A DNA stretch of 64,000 nucleotides from an uncultured Bacteroidales bacterium (lineage in GTDB: Bacteria > Bacteroidota > Bacteroidia > Bacteroidales > P3). The stretch is from the NCBI GenBank assembly GCA_944320415.1, contig CALUHJ010000007.1, positions 1 through 64,000 on the forward strand, given 5' to 3'. Shown one piece after another: positions 54,074 to 63,520 of this stretch. How positions within the stretch are numbered: the stretch's first letter is position 1; every line of letters starts with the position of its first letter. Both the position numbers and the translations under genes were made by a program. Under the pieces are notes generated by a model. It saw nothing but the letters and a program-made list of their open reading frames with translations, had not been told where the DNA came from and searched no databases.

Positions 54074-54778
54074 ATGAATTTTGAAGACATACTCGATTAC
54101 AGGCAGAAACAGAGATATTATTCCGAATTGTGCACTATGATTTCGCCCGAAAGGGTTGCCTTGTTTGAAAAGGTGGTTGAGGAAAGGACTGACATGCAGT
54201 GCGTTGTTTTGGAAAACATATACCAGTCACAGAACGCTTCTGCCGTTTTGCGCACGTGCGACTGTCTCGGTCTGCAACAGGTGCATATAATAGAGAATGA
54301 CAATCTCTACCGTATCAATCCCGATGTCGCTTTGGGTTCGAGCCGCTGGTTGGATTTGCACAGATACAACAGGAAGGCCGACAATACCTCGGATTGTCTT
54401 GCCTCGCTCAAGGCGAAAGGCTACATGATTGTGGCCACTCTGCCTCATGAAAAGAACGTTTTTTTGAACGATTTGGATGTAACACGGAAACTTGCCGTGG
54501 TATTCGGCAACGAGTTGAACGGTTTGTCGGAGGCGGCGATTGAGGCGGCGGACATATACATGAAGATACCGATGTACGGTTTTACAGAGAGTTTCAACAT
54601 ATCTGTTTCGGCTGCCATAACGATGCAGAACCTTGGTACGAGACTGAGAGAAAGCGGAGCGGATTACAGGTTGAGTCCTCAGAGGAAACTCGATACATTG
54701 ATAAAGTGGGCGAAACGCTCCATAAAGCGCAGTGATCTTGTGGAAAAGGAGCTCATGAAACGATTGTTTGACTTGTAA
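54074..54778 (+). CDS. trmH: TrmH-family tRNA/rRNA 2'-O-methyltransferase
   Basis: A 234-residue SPOUT methyltransferase. Motif 1 is NIYQSQNASAVLRTCDCLG, motif 2 FGNELNGLSEAA, and motif 3 MYGFTESFNISVSAAI, the knot residues that bind S-adenosylmethionine. The N- and C-terminal extensions fit TrmH, which methylates G18 of tRNA, better than RlmB. Start set at the ATG 54074; the frame upstream is repeat copy R6. It lies directly before tex. Confidence 0.85.
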   Translation: MNFEDILDYRQKQRYYSELCTMISPERVALFEKVVEERTDMQCVVLENIYQSQNASAVLRTCDCLGLQQVHIIENDNLYRINPDVALGSSRWLDLHRYNRKADNTSDCLASLKAKGYMIVATLPHEKNVFLNDLDVTRKLAVVFGNELNGLSEAAIEAADIYMKIPMYGFTESFNISVSAAITMQNLGTRLRESGADYRLSPQRKLDTLIKWAKRSIKRSDLVEKELMKRLFDL

Positions 54779-54789
54779 CATTGAATGAT

Positions 54790-56913
54790 ATGGATTTTTC
54801 CGCGGAGATAGCCGGTATGATGTCTTTGCCGGTCGGCAATGTGGCCAATGCCATAAGGCTTTTGGAGCAGGATTGCACCATAGCTTTCATAGCCCGTTAC
54901 AGAAAGGAGGCTACGGGTTGTATGGACGAGGTAGAGATAGACAGGATAAGGCAGGAGTTGAACCGTCTGAAGCAGATGGAGGAGCGCAGGGCGTTTGTGT
55001 TGAAGAGCATAGGGGATCAAGGCGGACTGGATGAGGATTTGAAAAGACGGATAGAGGAGGCCGGGAGCCTTAGCGAGATAGAGGACTTGTACATGCCTTA
55101 CAAGCCAAAACGCAAGACCAGGGCGGTTATGGCAAGGGAGAAAGGGTTGGAGGACCTGGCCGTTGCGATAATGCGTGAAAGGGATGTTGATGTCGGGTCT
55201 TTGGCGGAACGGTTCGTGAATCCTTTGAAAGGCGTTGCCGATGCTGAAAATGCTTTGGAGGGAGCAAGGGTCATAGTGGCGGAATGGATAAACGAACAGG
55301 CCGTACTAAGACAGAGGGTGAGGAAATACTTTTTTCGCAATGCCTTTGTGGAGGTCGGCAAGGCAAAGGGGTACAGGCAGGATTCCAAATACGCACAATG
55401 GGTTGAGTGGAGGGAAAGGGCGGCGAAGGCTCCGAGTCACAGGGTATTGGCCTTGTTCAGGGCGGAAAGGGAAAATGAATTGAGGCTGTCCTTTCAGGTG
55501 GAGGATGAAGAGGAATTGAAGGAACTGGTTTACCGGACGGTGACAAGGCGCAGGGACACATCGTGTGCAAGGCACAAGATGAAGGCTGCGGATGATTGTC
55601 TTGGGCGATTGCTTCTTCCGTCTTTGGAGACGGAGTTGAGGACGTTGATGAAGGACAGGGCGGATGTGGTTGCGATAGATGTGTTTTCACGTAATTTGAG
55701 ACAGCTTTTGATGTCTTCCCCGTTGGGAGAGAAAAGGGTTCTGGCGATAGACCCGGGATACAGGACGGGATGCAAGGTTGTTTGTCTTGATTCCCATGGC
55801 ATGTTGCTGCATCACGATGTGATATATCCTTTTTCTCAAAAGGAAAAGGCCGGAGATAGGCTTTTGTTTCTTGTGAAAAAGTATGACATTGAGGCTGTTG
55901 CGATAGGTAATGGTACGGCTTCGAAAGAGACTGCGGAGTTTGTGCGTTCGTTGGATTTTGATGGGGATTTGACGGTTGCGATTGTCAATGAGAGCGGAGC
56001 GTCCGTTTATTCCGCTTCGGAGCTTGCAAGAGAGGAACTGGGAGATTACGACATAACTGTAAGGGGAGCTGTAAGCATAGGCAGGCGTTTGCAGGATCCG
56101 TTGGCCGAACTGGTCAAGATAAGTCCCGAATCCATAGGAGTGGGGCAGTATCAGCACGATGTGGACCAGAAAAAGTTGAAGGAAAGCCTTCAACAGACAG
56201 TAGAGAGTTGTGTAAATCAGGTAGGAGTGGAGTTGAACACTGCAAGCAGGGAGCTGTTGTCCTATGTCTCTGGCATAGGTCCTGTTCTTGCCGGCAACAT
56301 AATCGAATACAGGAAAGAACACGGGGGATTTGCCACCCGCAGGGACTTGTTGAAGGTAAGGCGTTTCGGACCTAAGGCTTTTGAACAGGCGGCCGGATTC
56401 CTGCGTATAAGGCATTCGTCTAATCCTTTGGATGCAACGGCGGTTCATCCCGAAAGATACTCTCTTGTGGAGCGTATGGCGAAGGATGCGGGTTGCACTG
56501 TGGAACAGCTGATAGCGGACAGGGACAGACGTGAGGCGGTAGTGTTGGACAGATATGTCGGAAAGGATTGCGGTATGCCCACATTGAGAGACATAATGCA
56601 GGAATTGGAAAAGCCCATGAGGGACGTGCGTACTAAATTTGAGCAAACGACGTTTGATAAGGGGGTGAATACCATCGAGGAACTGCGTGTCGGACAGATA
56701 CTTGACGGTGTTGTCACCAACATAACGGCTTTCGGGGCTTTTGTTGACGTAGGCGTTCATCAGGACGGACTGATTCATATCAGTCAGGTGAGCAACCGTT
56801 ATGTCGATGATTTGAACAGTATTCTGCATCTGAATCAAAAGGTCAGGGTGAAACTGATTGACCTTGACATTGCAAGGAAAAGAATTTCCTTGTCCATGAA
56901 GGATGTGGATTGA
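54790..56913 (+). CDS. tex: Tex-family RNA-binding transcription accessory protein
   Basis: A protein of about 707 residues with the complete Tex order: N-terminal helical domain (about 1-200), YqgF-like RNase H fold (AIDPGYRTGCKVVCLD), helix-hairpin-helix (LSYVSGIGPVLAGNIIEYR, KVRRFGPKAFEQAAGFLRI) and a C-terminal S1 domain (VGQILDGVVTNITAFGAFVD). The start at the ATG 54790 is preferred over an in-frame TTG at 54781. The role is in transcription or translation quality control. Confidence 0.93.
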   Translation: MDFSAEIAGMMSLPVGNVANAIRLLEQDCTIAFIARYRKEATGCMDEVEIDRIRQELNRLKQMEERRAFVLKSIGDQGGLDEDLKRRIEEAGSLSEIEDLYMPYKPKRKTRAVMAREKGLEDLAVAIMRERDVDVGSLAERFVNPLKGVADAENALEGARVIVAEWINEQAVLRQRVRKYFFRNAFVEVGKAKGYRQDSKYAQWVEWRERAAKAPSHRVLALFRAERENELRLSFQVEDEEELKELVYRTVTRRRDTSCARHKMKAADDCLGRLLLPSLETELRTLMKDRADVVAIDVFSRNLRQLLMSSPLGEKRVLAIDPGYRTGCKVVCLDSHGMLLHHDVIYPFSQKEKAGDRLLFLVKKYDIEAVAIGNGTASKETAEFVRSLDFDGDLTVAIVNESGASVYSASELAREELGDYDITVRGAVSIGRRLQDPLAELVKISPESIGVGQYQHDVDQKKLKESLQQTVESCVNQVGVELNTASRELLSYVSGIGPVLAGNIIEYRKEHGGFATRRDLLKVRRFGPKAFEQAAGFLRIRHSSNPLDATAVHPERYSLVERMAKDAGCTVEQLIADRDRREAVVLDRYVGKDCGMPTLRDIMQELEKPMRDVRTKFEQTTFDKGVNTIEELRVGQILDGVVTNITAFGAFVDVGVHQDGLIHISQVSNRYVDDLNSILHLNQKVRVKLIDLDIARKRISLSMKDVD

Positions 56914-56930
56914 AAATAGATATTCTGAAT

Positions 56931-57653
56931 ATGAAAAGGTTTTTTAAGATATTGTTTTTTGTTTTGCTTGTCCACTGTGCAGCCTTTGATGCACGGGCAC
57001 AGTTGTTCAAGGCGTTTGTAATAGGAGGTGTGAACATAGCACAGATAGACGGTGACGAGGTTTACGGATACAAGAAGGTTGCACCGCAGTTGGGAGCCGG
57101 TGTTATGGTGCCTTTGAATCCCCGTACGCCATATAAGGGATGGCAGGCGAGCCTTGAGTTGCTTTATTCTCAAAAAGGAGCGAGAGAAACGCTTGATCCC
57201 TTTGCATACAAATCTTCCTTGCATTATGTCGATATACCGCTTATGATTCATTATATAGACCCTTACGGAGGCTTGACCTTCGGATTGGGATTGCAGTACG
57301 GAAGACTGTTCAAAATAAAGGAGGATTGGGGTCTGCCTGAAAAGATAATAAACGGTTTCGAACGTCCTATGGTAAACGGTGTGCCCGCATTCAACAAGAA
57401 CGATTTGAGTTTTCTGGCCGATGTCCGCTTTACCGTATGGAAAAATTTCAAGCTGAACTTCAGATACCAGTACTCGCTTCTGCCTATAAGGGAAGATGTG
57501 TGGTATTACAACGGTTATCCGGCAGGGACTCAGGAATTCAAGAGCTGGTCAAGGGATTTCAGAAACAATTACATGAGCCTGCGCGTGATATATGTCATAA
57601 ACGAAAGGGACAGCAGGCAGTTGGACAGAAACATTAACAGAACAACTTATTGA
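56931..57653 (+). CDS. Outer-membrane beta-barrel protein, PorT-like
   Basis: A 240-residue protein from the ATG at 56931: signal peptide (MKRFFKILFFVLLVHCAAFDARA), then an eight-strand-like barrel with alternating hydrophobic and polar residues and aromatic strand ends, as in small porin-family or PorT-like proteins of Bacteroidota. It starts 17 bases after tex and ends two bases before the coaD ATG. A channel or structural role is probable, but the substrate is unknown. Confidence 0.78.
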   Translation: MKRFFKILFFVLLVHCAAFDARAQLFKAFVIGGVNIAQIDGDEVYGYKKVAPQLGAGVMVPLNPRTPYKGWQASLELLYSQKGARETLDPFAYKSSLHYVDIPLMIHYIDPYGGLTFGLGLQYGRLFKIKEDWGLPEKIINGFERPMVNGVPAFNKNDLSFLADVRFTVWKNFKLNFRYQYSLLPIREDVWYYNGYPAGTQEFKSWSRDFRNNYMSLRVIYVINERDSRQLDRNINRTTY

Positions 57654-57655
57654 CA

Positions 57656-58141
57656 ATGGAGAAAAGAACGGCTTTATTTCCCGGCAGCTTCGACCCGATA
57701 ACCAAAGGACATGAATCGGTTGTGTTGAGAGCGTTGCCATTGTTTGACAAGATAGTAATAGCGATAGGCTACAATACGACGAAACACTCTGTCTTCCCGA
57801 TAGAAAAGCGGATAGAATGGATAAGACGCACCTTCGAGAATACGGACAAGATAGAGATAGTGACCTTTGACTGTCTTACCGTTGACTTTTGCAGACAGAT
57901 AGGGGCAAAATATATTTTGAGAGGATTGAGAAACTCCTTGGATTTCCAGTATGAAAGAAACATAGCAAGGGTAAACCAGGAGTTGAACGCCGAAATAGAA
58001 ACGGTCTTTCTGTTGACCAAACCTGACGAGGCGGCAATAAGCTCCTCGCTTGTCAGGGAAATACTCAGCTTCGGCGGAGATGTTTCCAAATTCATCCCGG
58101 ACGGTATAAGCATAGGGGTTGAAGACATCATGAAAAGATAA
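57656..58141 (+). CDS. coaD: Phosphopantetheine adenylyltransferase
   Basis: Penultimate CoA step, making dephospho-CoA from phosphopantetheine and ATP. The 161-residue protein has the nucleotidyltransferase motif TKGH in GSFDPITKGHESV and the ISSSLVREI-like signature SSSLVREILS. Length normal. The ATG at 57656 follows the barrel protein stop (57651-57653) by two bases, so the TTG at 57650 inside that gene is not used. Confidence 0.95.
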   Translation: MEKRTALFPGSFDPITKGHESVVLRALPLFDKIVIAIGYNTTKHSVFPIEKRIEWIRRTFENTDKIEIVTFDCLTVDFCRQIGAKYILRGLRNSLDFQYERNIARVNQELNAEIETVFLLTKPDEAAISSSLVREILSFGGDVSKFIPDGISIGVEDIMKR

Positions 58142-58169
58142 CGGACAAAAGTAATAATGAATAAAGATA

Positions 58170-58745
58170 ATGGGAAAGGTATCGTTTAAACCCGGCACGA
58201 TGATATATCCTTTGCCGGCGGTGATGGTCAGTTGCGGAGAAAACGAAGGGGAATACAACATAACGACGGTTGCATGGACTGGAACCGTCTGCTCCGATCC
58301 TCCAATGTGCTACATAAGCCTGAGAAAGGACAGACACTCTCATCAAATCATAAGCAGGACAAGACAGTTTGTAATCAATCTTACGACCGAGCAACTGGCG
58401 GCAGCCACGGATTGGTGCGGTGTGAAAAGCGGCAGGGATTTCAACAAGTTCGAATCTATGGGACTTACCGCGGTGAAGGCTCCCGATGTGAATGCTCCGA
58501 TGATAGGGGAGAGCCCTTTGAATATAGAATGTGAGGTTGTCGAAATAAAGGAACTGGGCAGTCATGACATGTTTCTATCGAGGGTTGTGGGCGTTCTGGC
58601 TGAGGAAAGCCTGATGAAGGAAGACAACGGGCTGTTCGATTTGGAATCGGCCGGCCTTATGGCTTATTCTCACGGCAAATATTATTCTTTGGGCAGGCGT
58701 TTGGGATTCTTCGGCTTCTCTGTACAGAAAAAGAAAAGGAAATAG
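58170..58745 (+). CDS. Flavin reductase family protein
   Basis: A 191-residue protein of the flavin-reductase-like FMN-binding split-barrel fold (MIYPLPAVMVSCGENEGEYN, TTVAWTGTVCSDPPMCYISL, ARTRQFVINL-like). Such proteins bind FMN and reduce flavin or act as NAD(P)H-dependent reductases. It follows coaD by 28 bp. The partner oxygenase is not in the window, so the substrate is unknown. Confidence 0.85.
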   Translation: MGKVSFKPGTMIYPLPAVMVSCGENEGEYNITTVAWTGTVCSDPPMCYISLRKDRHSHQIISRTRQFVINLTTEQLAAATDWCGVKSGRDFNKFESMGLTAVKAPDVNAPMIGESPLNIECEVVEIKELGSHDMFLSRVVGVLAEESLMKEDNGLFDLESAGLMAYSHGKYYSLGRRLGFFGFSVQKKKRK

Positions 58746-58812
58746 ATTCCGCGAAACGAAGACTCGGAGAATTCTTTTCTGAAAAGAAAAAAACGGATTC
58801 TGAATCCGTTTT
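58744..58812 (+). repeat. A-rich composite intergenic repeat, copy R7
   Basis: GATTCCGCGAAACG near 58745, then AATTCTTTTCTGAAAAGAAA, an A-run and GGATTCTGAATCCG. It lies between the convergent flavin-reductase and gcvP genes, just ahead of their shared terminator. Confidence 0.7.
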
Positions 58813-58857
58813 CACTGAATTTGATTTGACTGAAACAGTATGCAAAACAGGATAATA

Positions 58858-58892
58858 AAAAGCACGGTCGGATTACGACCGTGCTTTTTTAA
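58858..58892. terminator. Bidirectional terminator between the flavin reductase gene and gcvP
   Basis: GCACGGTCG (58862-58870) pairs with CGACCGTGC (58876-58884) across a five-base loop, with A-run and T-run flanks on both sides. A textbook intrinsic terminator for both genes. Confidence 0.92.
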
Positions 58893-58911
58893 GTGTATTG
58901 TCTGCAAGTGT

Positions 58912-61746
58912 TTATTCAGCCCATGAACAACATAGGTTTCTGTCTCCGTAAGCGTCATCAACCCTTGAGCAACTTGGCCAGTACTTGTCGTCATGCTCCA
59001 TAGGGAATGCGGCCTGCTGACGGGTGTAAGGTCTGTCCCATGTGTCGGAACATACGACCTGCATTGTATGAGGTGCATTCATTATGAGGTTGTTTGTCTT
59101 GTCCGCCTTTCCGTCCTCTATGTCCTTTATTTCCTTTCTTATCTGTATCAGAGCATCGCACAGACGGTCGAGTTCGGACAAAGGTTCTGATTCGGTAGGT
59201 TCAATCATTAGCGTTCCGTGAACAGGGAATGCCACGGTAGGAGCATGGAATCCGTAGTCCATAAGACGTTTTGCAATGTCTCCGCACTGAACTCCGGAAG
59301 TCAGGGAGAACTGGTTGCAGTCCATGATGAACTCATGTGCACACATTCCTTCTTTTCCGGTGTACAGTATGTTGTATGCCGTTGCTATCCTTGCCCTCAT
59401 GTAGTTTGCATTAAGGATTGCGTAAGTCGTTGCTTTTTCCAGACCTTCTCTTCCGAGCATTTTCAAATATCCGTAGGTTATCGGCAACAGTCCCGCGCTG
59501 CCGAAAGGAGATGCGGACACAGGAGTACCTTTTTCGGAACCCGTTCCTACAACCGAGTGTGTAGGAAGATAGTCGGCCAATTGGGCGGTGCATCCGATAG
59601 GACCTACTCCAGGGCCACCGCCACCGTGAGGCATTGCAAATGATTTGTGGAGATTTAGGTGACAAACGTCCGCTCCCATGAATCCAGGTGAGGTAAGACC
59701 GACCTGAGCGTTCATGTTGGCTCCGTCCATGTAAACCAATCCGCCATTCTTGTGAATGATGTCTATAATGTCTATGATACCTTCTTCAAATACTCCGTGA
59801 GTTGAAGGATAGGTAACCATAAGGCATGAGAGTCTTTCCTTGTTTTCTTCCGCCTTCTGCCTCAAATCTTCTATGTCTATTTCGCCATCGGATGTCGTCT
59901 TTATAACCACTATCTGCATTCCCGCCATTGCAGCCGATGCAGGATTGGTTCCGTGAGCGGATGCAGGTATTAGACAAACCGTTCTGTCGGACTGTCCGTT
60001 TGCCCTCTGATAATTCCTTATCGTTGTAAGACCTGCATATTCTCCTGCTGCACCGGAGTTTGGCTGGAAACTCATTCTGGCAAATCCGGTAATCTTTGAG
60101 AGTATTTGGTTCATGTCCTCAATCATCTCATAGTAGCCTTGAGCCTGATCCTTTGGTACAAAAGGATGTATGTTTGTGAATTCCATCCATGTGAAAGGAA
60201 TCATCTCTATTGCCGCATTGAGTTTCATTGTGCAGGAACCAAGAGGAATCATTGCCCTGTTCAAGGAAAGATCCTTTACTTCCATTTTCTTCAGATACCT
60301 CATCATTGCCGTTTCAGAGTGATAGGCGTTGAATATTTTCTGGGTGAGGAATGCGGACTGTCTTTTCAAGTTGGCAGGTATTGATTCCTTTGTTTCGGTT
60401 TTTGGTAACACAACAGGTTTGGATGCAGCTTGAGCCAATGCACTCAGTATGGCGTTCAATTCCTTTTCGCCCACGGTTTCATCGACTGATATGCTTATAG
60501 TGTTTTTGTCGATAAGGTTGAAGTTAATCTTGTTTTCGACTGCTGTTTGACAAACCTTTGCGGCATCCACCGGACATGACAGTCTGATTGTGTCGAAGAA
60601 TGAATCGTTCAATTGTTTGTAACCGTATTTCTCAGCCGTTTCGGCAATAATCCTTGCATTGTTGTTGATATCTTGTGCAATCTTCCTTATGCCGTCCTGT
60701 CCGTGCCACGCGGCGTATTGTCCGGCCATAATGGCAACAAGAGCTTGGGCAGTACAGATGTTGGATGTTGCCTTCTCCCTCTTGATGTGCTGTTCTCTTG
60801 TTTGCAGTGCAAGTCTGAAGGCCTTGTTTCCTTGAGCGTCCAAAGTCTGTCCAACTATTCTGCCCGGCATTGTTCTTTTGAATGTTTCCGTGCAGGCGAA
60901 ATAAGCTGCGGAAGGGCCTCCAAAGCTCATCGGACAGCCGAATCTTTGAGCCGAACCGCAAACACAGTCCGCTCCGAACTCACCCGGAGGAGTCAGAAGA
61001 GCCAAGCTCATAAGGTCGGCAACCACTGCAACAAATACGTTTTCAGCTTTGGCTGCAGCAATGAAGTCTCTGCAGTCCTTTATTTCTCCGTTCTTGTCTG
61101 GATATTGAACAATAGCTCCAAAGAATGTCTTGTCCAGTTTGGTCTCTTCAGCCTTGCCGATTACTATTTCTATGTTTCGCGGCAACGCTCTGGTCTTTAT
61201 CACGTCTATAGACTGAACAAACAAGTCCTCGGACACGAAGAATTTGTTCACATTGTTCTTTTGCTGTTCCCTGCTTCTGGAGCCGTAGAACATAAGCATC
61301 GCTTCAGCACATGCTGTAGCCTCGTCCAACAGCGAAGCATTGGACAACGGCATGGCAGTGAGTGAACATACGGCAGTCTGAAAGGTGAACAAAGTCTCCA
61401 GACGTCCCTGTGATATCTCGGCCTGGTAAGGCGTGTATGAGGTATACCATCCCGGATTCTCCAATATGTTTCTCTGCAATACGGCAGGAACAATGGTATT
61501 GTAGTATCCCTGACCGATGTAAGAGGAATAAAGCTTGTTTTTTGAGGCCATTGATTTCAACATGCCGATGTACTCATACTCGTTCATGCCTTCAGGTAAA
61601 TCCAACGGCTTATCAAATCTTATTTTTTTTGGAATCGTCTTGTCTATAAGCTCCTCAAGACTTTTCACTCCTATAACCTTCAACATTTTTTCAAGGTCTT
61701 CATCCTGAGGACCGTTGTGACGGTTTGAAAAGTTGTTTGTTATCAT
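58912..61746 (-). CDS. gcvP: Glycine dehydrogenase (decarboxylating), P protein
   Basis: PLP enzyme of the glycine cleavage system; it decarboxylates glycine and passes the aminomethyl group to the H protein lipoate. The 944-residue protein is the fused P1-P2 form, with the PLP lysine in HLNLHKSFAMPHGGGGPG (about 690-710) and a typical N-terminus (NNFSNRHNGPQDEDLEKML). The H and T genes are not in the window. It starts 36 bp after the nitroreductase gene on the same strand. Confidence 0.95.
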   Translation of the reverse strand: MITNNFSNRHNGPQDEDLEKMLKVIGVKSLEELIDKTIPKKIRFDKPLDLPEGMNEYEYIGMLKSMASKNKLYSSYIGQGYYNTIVPAVLQRNILENPGWYTSYTPYQAEISQGRLETLFTFQTAVCSLTAMPLSNASLLDEATACAEAMLMFYGSRSREQQKNNVNKFFVSEDLFVQSIDVIKTRALPRNIEIVIGKAEETKLDKTFFGAIVQYPDKNGEIKDCRDFIAAAKAENVFVAVVADLMSLALLTPPGEFGADCVCGSAQRFGCPMSFGGPSAAYFACTETFKRTMPGRIVGQTLDAQGNKAFRLALQTREQHIKREKATSNICTAQALVAIMAGQYAAWHGQDGIRKIAQDINNNARIIAETAEKYGYKQLNDSFFDTIRLSCPVDAAKVCQTAVENKINFNLIDKNTISISVDETVGEKELNAILSALAQAASKPVVLPKTETKESIPANLKRQSAFLTQKIFNAYHSETAMMRYLKKMEVKDLSLNRAMIPLGSCTMKLNAAIEMIPFTWMEFTNIHPFVPKDQAQGYYEMIEDMNQILSKITGFARMSFQPNSGAAGEYAGLTTIRNYQRANGQSDRTVCLIPASAHGTNPASAAMAGMQIVVIKTTSDGEIDIEDLRQKAEENKERLSCLMVTYPSTHGVFEEGIIDIIDIIHKNGGLVYMDGANMNAQVGLTSPGFMGADVCHLNLHKSFAMPHGGGGPGVGPIGCTAQLADYLPTHSVVGTGSEKGTPVSASPFGSAGLLPITYGYLKMLGREGLEKATTYAILNANYMRARIATAYNILYTGKEGMCAHEFIMDCNQFSLTSGVQCGDIAKRLMDYGFHAPTVAFPVHGTLMIEPTESEPLSELDRLCDALIQIRKEIKDIEDGKADKTNNLIMNAPHTMQVVCSDTWDRPYTRQQAAFPMEHDDKYWPSCSRVDDAYGDRNLCCSWAE

Positions 61747-61782
61747 TGCCGACTATTATTTAATTAAACTGTTATTACGTTT

Positions 61783-62337
61783 CTATGAACCGATGGACTG
61801 TTTGTAGGAATTGTATCTGCACATTTTCCCTTTGCTTTTGCGTATCTTTTGTCTTAAGGTAGCTTCCGAGTATCCGAGGGATATGAGCAAGGGAACGCGT
61901 CTGTTGTCAGGTATTGACAGTATTTCCTTTACCTTTTTCTCGTTGAACCAGCCTATCATGCAACTGCCAAGACCCAAATCCGCTGCCTGCATGCAAAAGT
62001 TGTTCGCCGCAATTCCAATGTCCAGCAAAGGATATTCCTTGTCCTTTATGACCGAACCTATGGAAGCGGTGAGATTGGCCTTTTCCAGAACCACCGCAAC
62101 AATCACCGGCGCCTGGAAAACGAACTTGTTCATGCCCATACTTGCCGTTGCCTGTTTTATTCTCAACAATGTTTCCCTTTCGTCCACAACAACAAGTGTC
62201 CATGGTTGGGAATTGCAGGCCGAAGGCGACAAACGAACAGCCTCAATGCACTGTTCTATCTTCTCCTTTTCGACAGGTCTGTCGCTGTATTTGCGGTCGC
62301 TCTGTCTTTTCAACAAAAGTTCCTGAAAACAACTCAT
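61783..62337 (-). CDS. Nitroreductase family protein
   Basis: A 184-residue FMN-dependent oxidoreductase: RQSDRKYSDRPVEKEKIEQC and RLSPSACNSQPWTLVVVD at the N-terminus, DIGIAANNFCMQAADLGLGS and CMIGWFNEKKVKEIL further on, all typical of the fold. Uses NAD(P)H; the natural substrate is unknown. It lies 15 bp after fabD and 36 bp before gcvP, forming an operon-like run of unrelated functions. Confidence 0.9.
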   Translation of the reverse strand: MSCFQELLLKRQSDRKYSDRPVEKEKIEQCIEAVRLSPSACNSQPWTLVVVDERETLLRIKQATASMGMNKFVFQAPVIVAVVLEKANLTASIGSVIKDKEYPLLDIGIAANNFCMQAADLGLGSCMIGWFNEKKVKEILSIPDNRRVPLLISLGYSEATLRQKIRKSKGKMCRYNSYKQSIGS

Positions 62338-62352
62338 CGTACGAATCTTTTT

Positions 62353-63237
62353 TCAGATGCTTGCCGAACTGAATGAAGCATCGGCCTTTACTTTCTTTAT
62401 AAGCCCCTGAAGAACCTGTCCCGGACCTACCTCTATGAAAGTATCGGCTCCGTCTTCAACCATTGCCTTGGATATCTGTGTCCATCTTACCGGACTTGTC
62501 AGCTGCTTTACCAGATTCTCCTTTATTTCCGCAGGGTCGGTAACCGCCTTGGCGTTGACGTTCTGATATATCGGACAGACAGGACGGTGTATGTCCGTCT
62601 TTTCTATCGCACTTGCAAGCTCAACTCTTGCAGGCTCCATCAAAGGAGAATGGAACGCTCCTCCGACCTTTAGAGGCAAAGCCCTTTTTGCTCCTTCGGC
62701 CTTGAGGATTTCACATGCCTTGTTCACGCCTTCAATCGTTCCGGAAATGACCAGCTGTCCCGGACAATTGTAGTTTGCGGGAACCACAACATCGTCTATG
62801 GAGGCACAAACCTCTTCTATTTTCTCGTCGCTCAAACCTATTATGGCTGCCATGGTGCTCGGTTTTGCCTCGCATGCCTTCTGCATCGCACCCGCTCTTG
62901 CGGCAACAAGACGCAATCCGTCTTCGAATCCCATGGCCTTTGCTGCAACAAGGGCTGAAAATTCTCCCAATGAATGTCCAGCAACCATGTCGGGTGCAAA
63001 CCCTTCACCCAAAGCATGGGCCAATATCACCGAATGAAGGAATATGGCAGGCTGTGTGACATTCGTCTGCTTCAACTGCTCGTCCGTTCCCTCAAACATT
63101 ATGTCCGTTATTCTGAAACCAAGTATTTCGTTGGCTTTTTCAAACATCTCTCTGCAAGATTCGTTTGCCTGATAAAGGTCTTTGCCCATGCCGACAAACT
63201 GTGCTCCCTGTCCGGGAAATACATACGCTTTCTTCAT
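62353..63237 (-). CDS. fabD: Malonyl-CoA-acyl carrier protein transacylase
   Basis: Loads malonate onto acyl carrier protein in fatty-acid synthesis. The 294-residue protein has FPGQGAQFVGMG at the N-terminus, the catalytic serine Ser89 in GHSLGEFSA, and the catalytic histidine in GAFHSPLM, with QTNVTQPAIF and ADTFIEVGPGQVL. Length normal. It is the first gene of a run that continues with the nitroreductase and gcvP. Confidence 0.95.
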   Translation of the reverse strand: MKKAYVFPGQGAQFVGMGKDLYQANESCREMFEKANEILGFRITDIMFEGTDEQLKQTNVTQPAIFLHSVILAHALGEGFAPDMVAGHSLGEFSALVAAKAMGFEDGLRLVAARAGAMQKACEAKPSTMAAIIGLSDEKIEEVCASIDDVVVPANYNCPGQLVISGTIEGVNKACEILKAEGAKRALPLKVGGAFHSPLMEPARVELASAIEKTDIHRPVCPIYQNVNAKAVTDPAEIKENLVKQLTSPVRWTQISKAMVEDGADTFIEVGPGQVLQGLIKKVKADASFSSASI

Positions 63238-63298
63238 ACTTTGTCCTTTCTGTTTTGATTGTCTTTCAATCGTTTTGACAATTGTTTATAAAACGTTG

Positions 63299-63306
63299 CA
63301 AATGTA
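63299..63306 (-). promoter_or_regulatory. -7 promoter box of fabD
   Basis: TACATTTG on the minus strand, 61 bases upstream of the fabD ATG. No standard -33 box was identified. The 281-bp gap 63238-63518 also holds repeat copy R8. Confidence 0.45.
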
Positions 63307-63460
63307 CGAAAAAAAAACGAGCCTGAGACCTTCTTCTTCATAAAAGCGGAAGGAAGGTCTGTTTTTGTGATACATATCATTGAATAGGTAATACACGGCA
63401 ATGACAAGGCTTTGTATTACAGTTGATTACACTGTCAATATGCCATTGCTTCAATCGGCA

Positions 63461-63520
63461 GAAATGAATTCAGAAAAGAAAAAAACGGATTCAGAAAAGA
63501 AAAAAATGTTTTCTGAATTC
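63461..63520 (+). repeat. A-rich composite intergenic repeat, copy R8
   Basis: Two consecutive 21-nt units (cores AATTCAGAAAAGAAAAAAA and GATTCAGAAAAGAAAAAAA) followed by an inverted half, TTTTCTGAATTCATTTTT, that reaches the stop codon of folA. No left module. Confidence 0.8.
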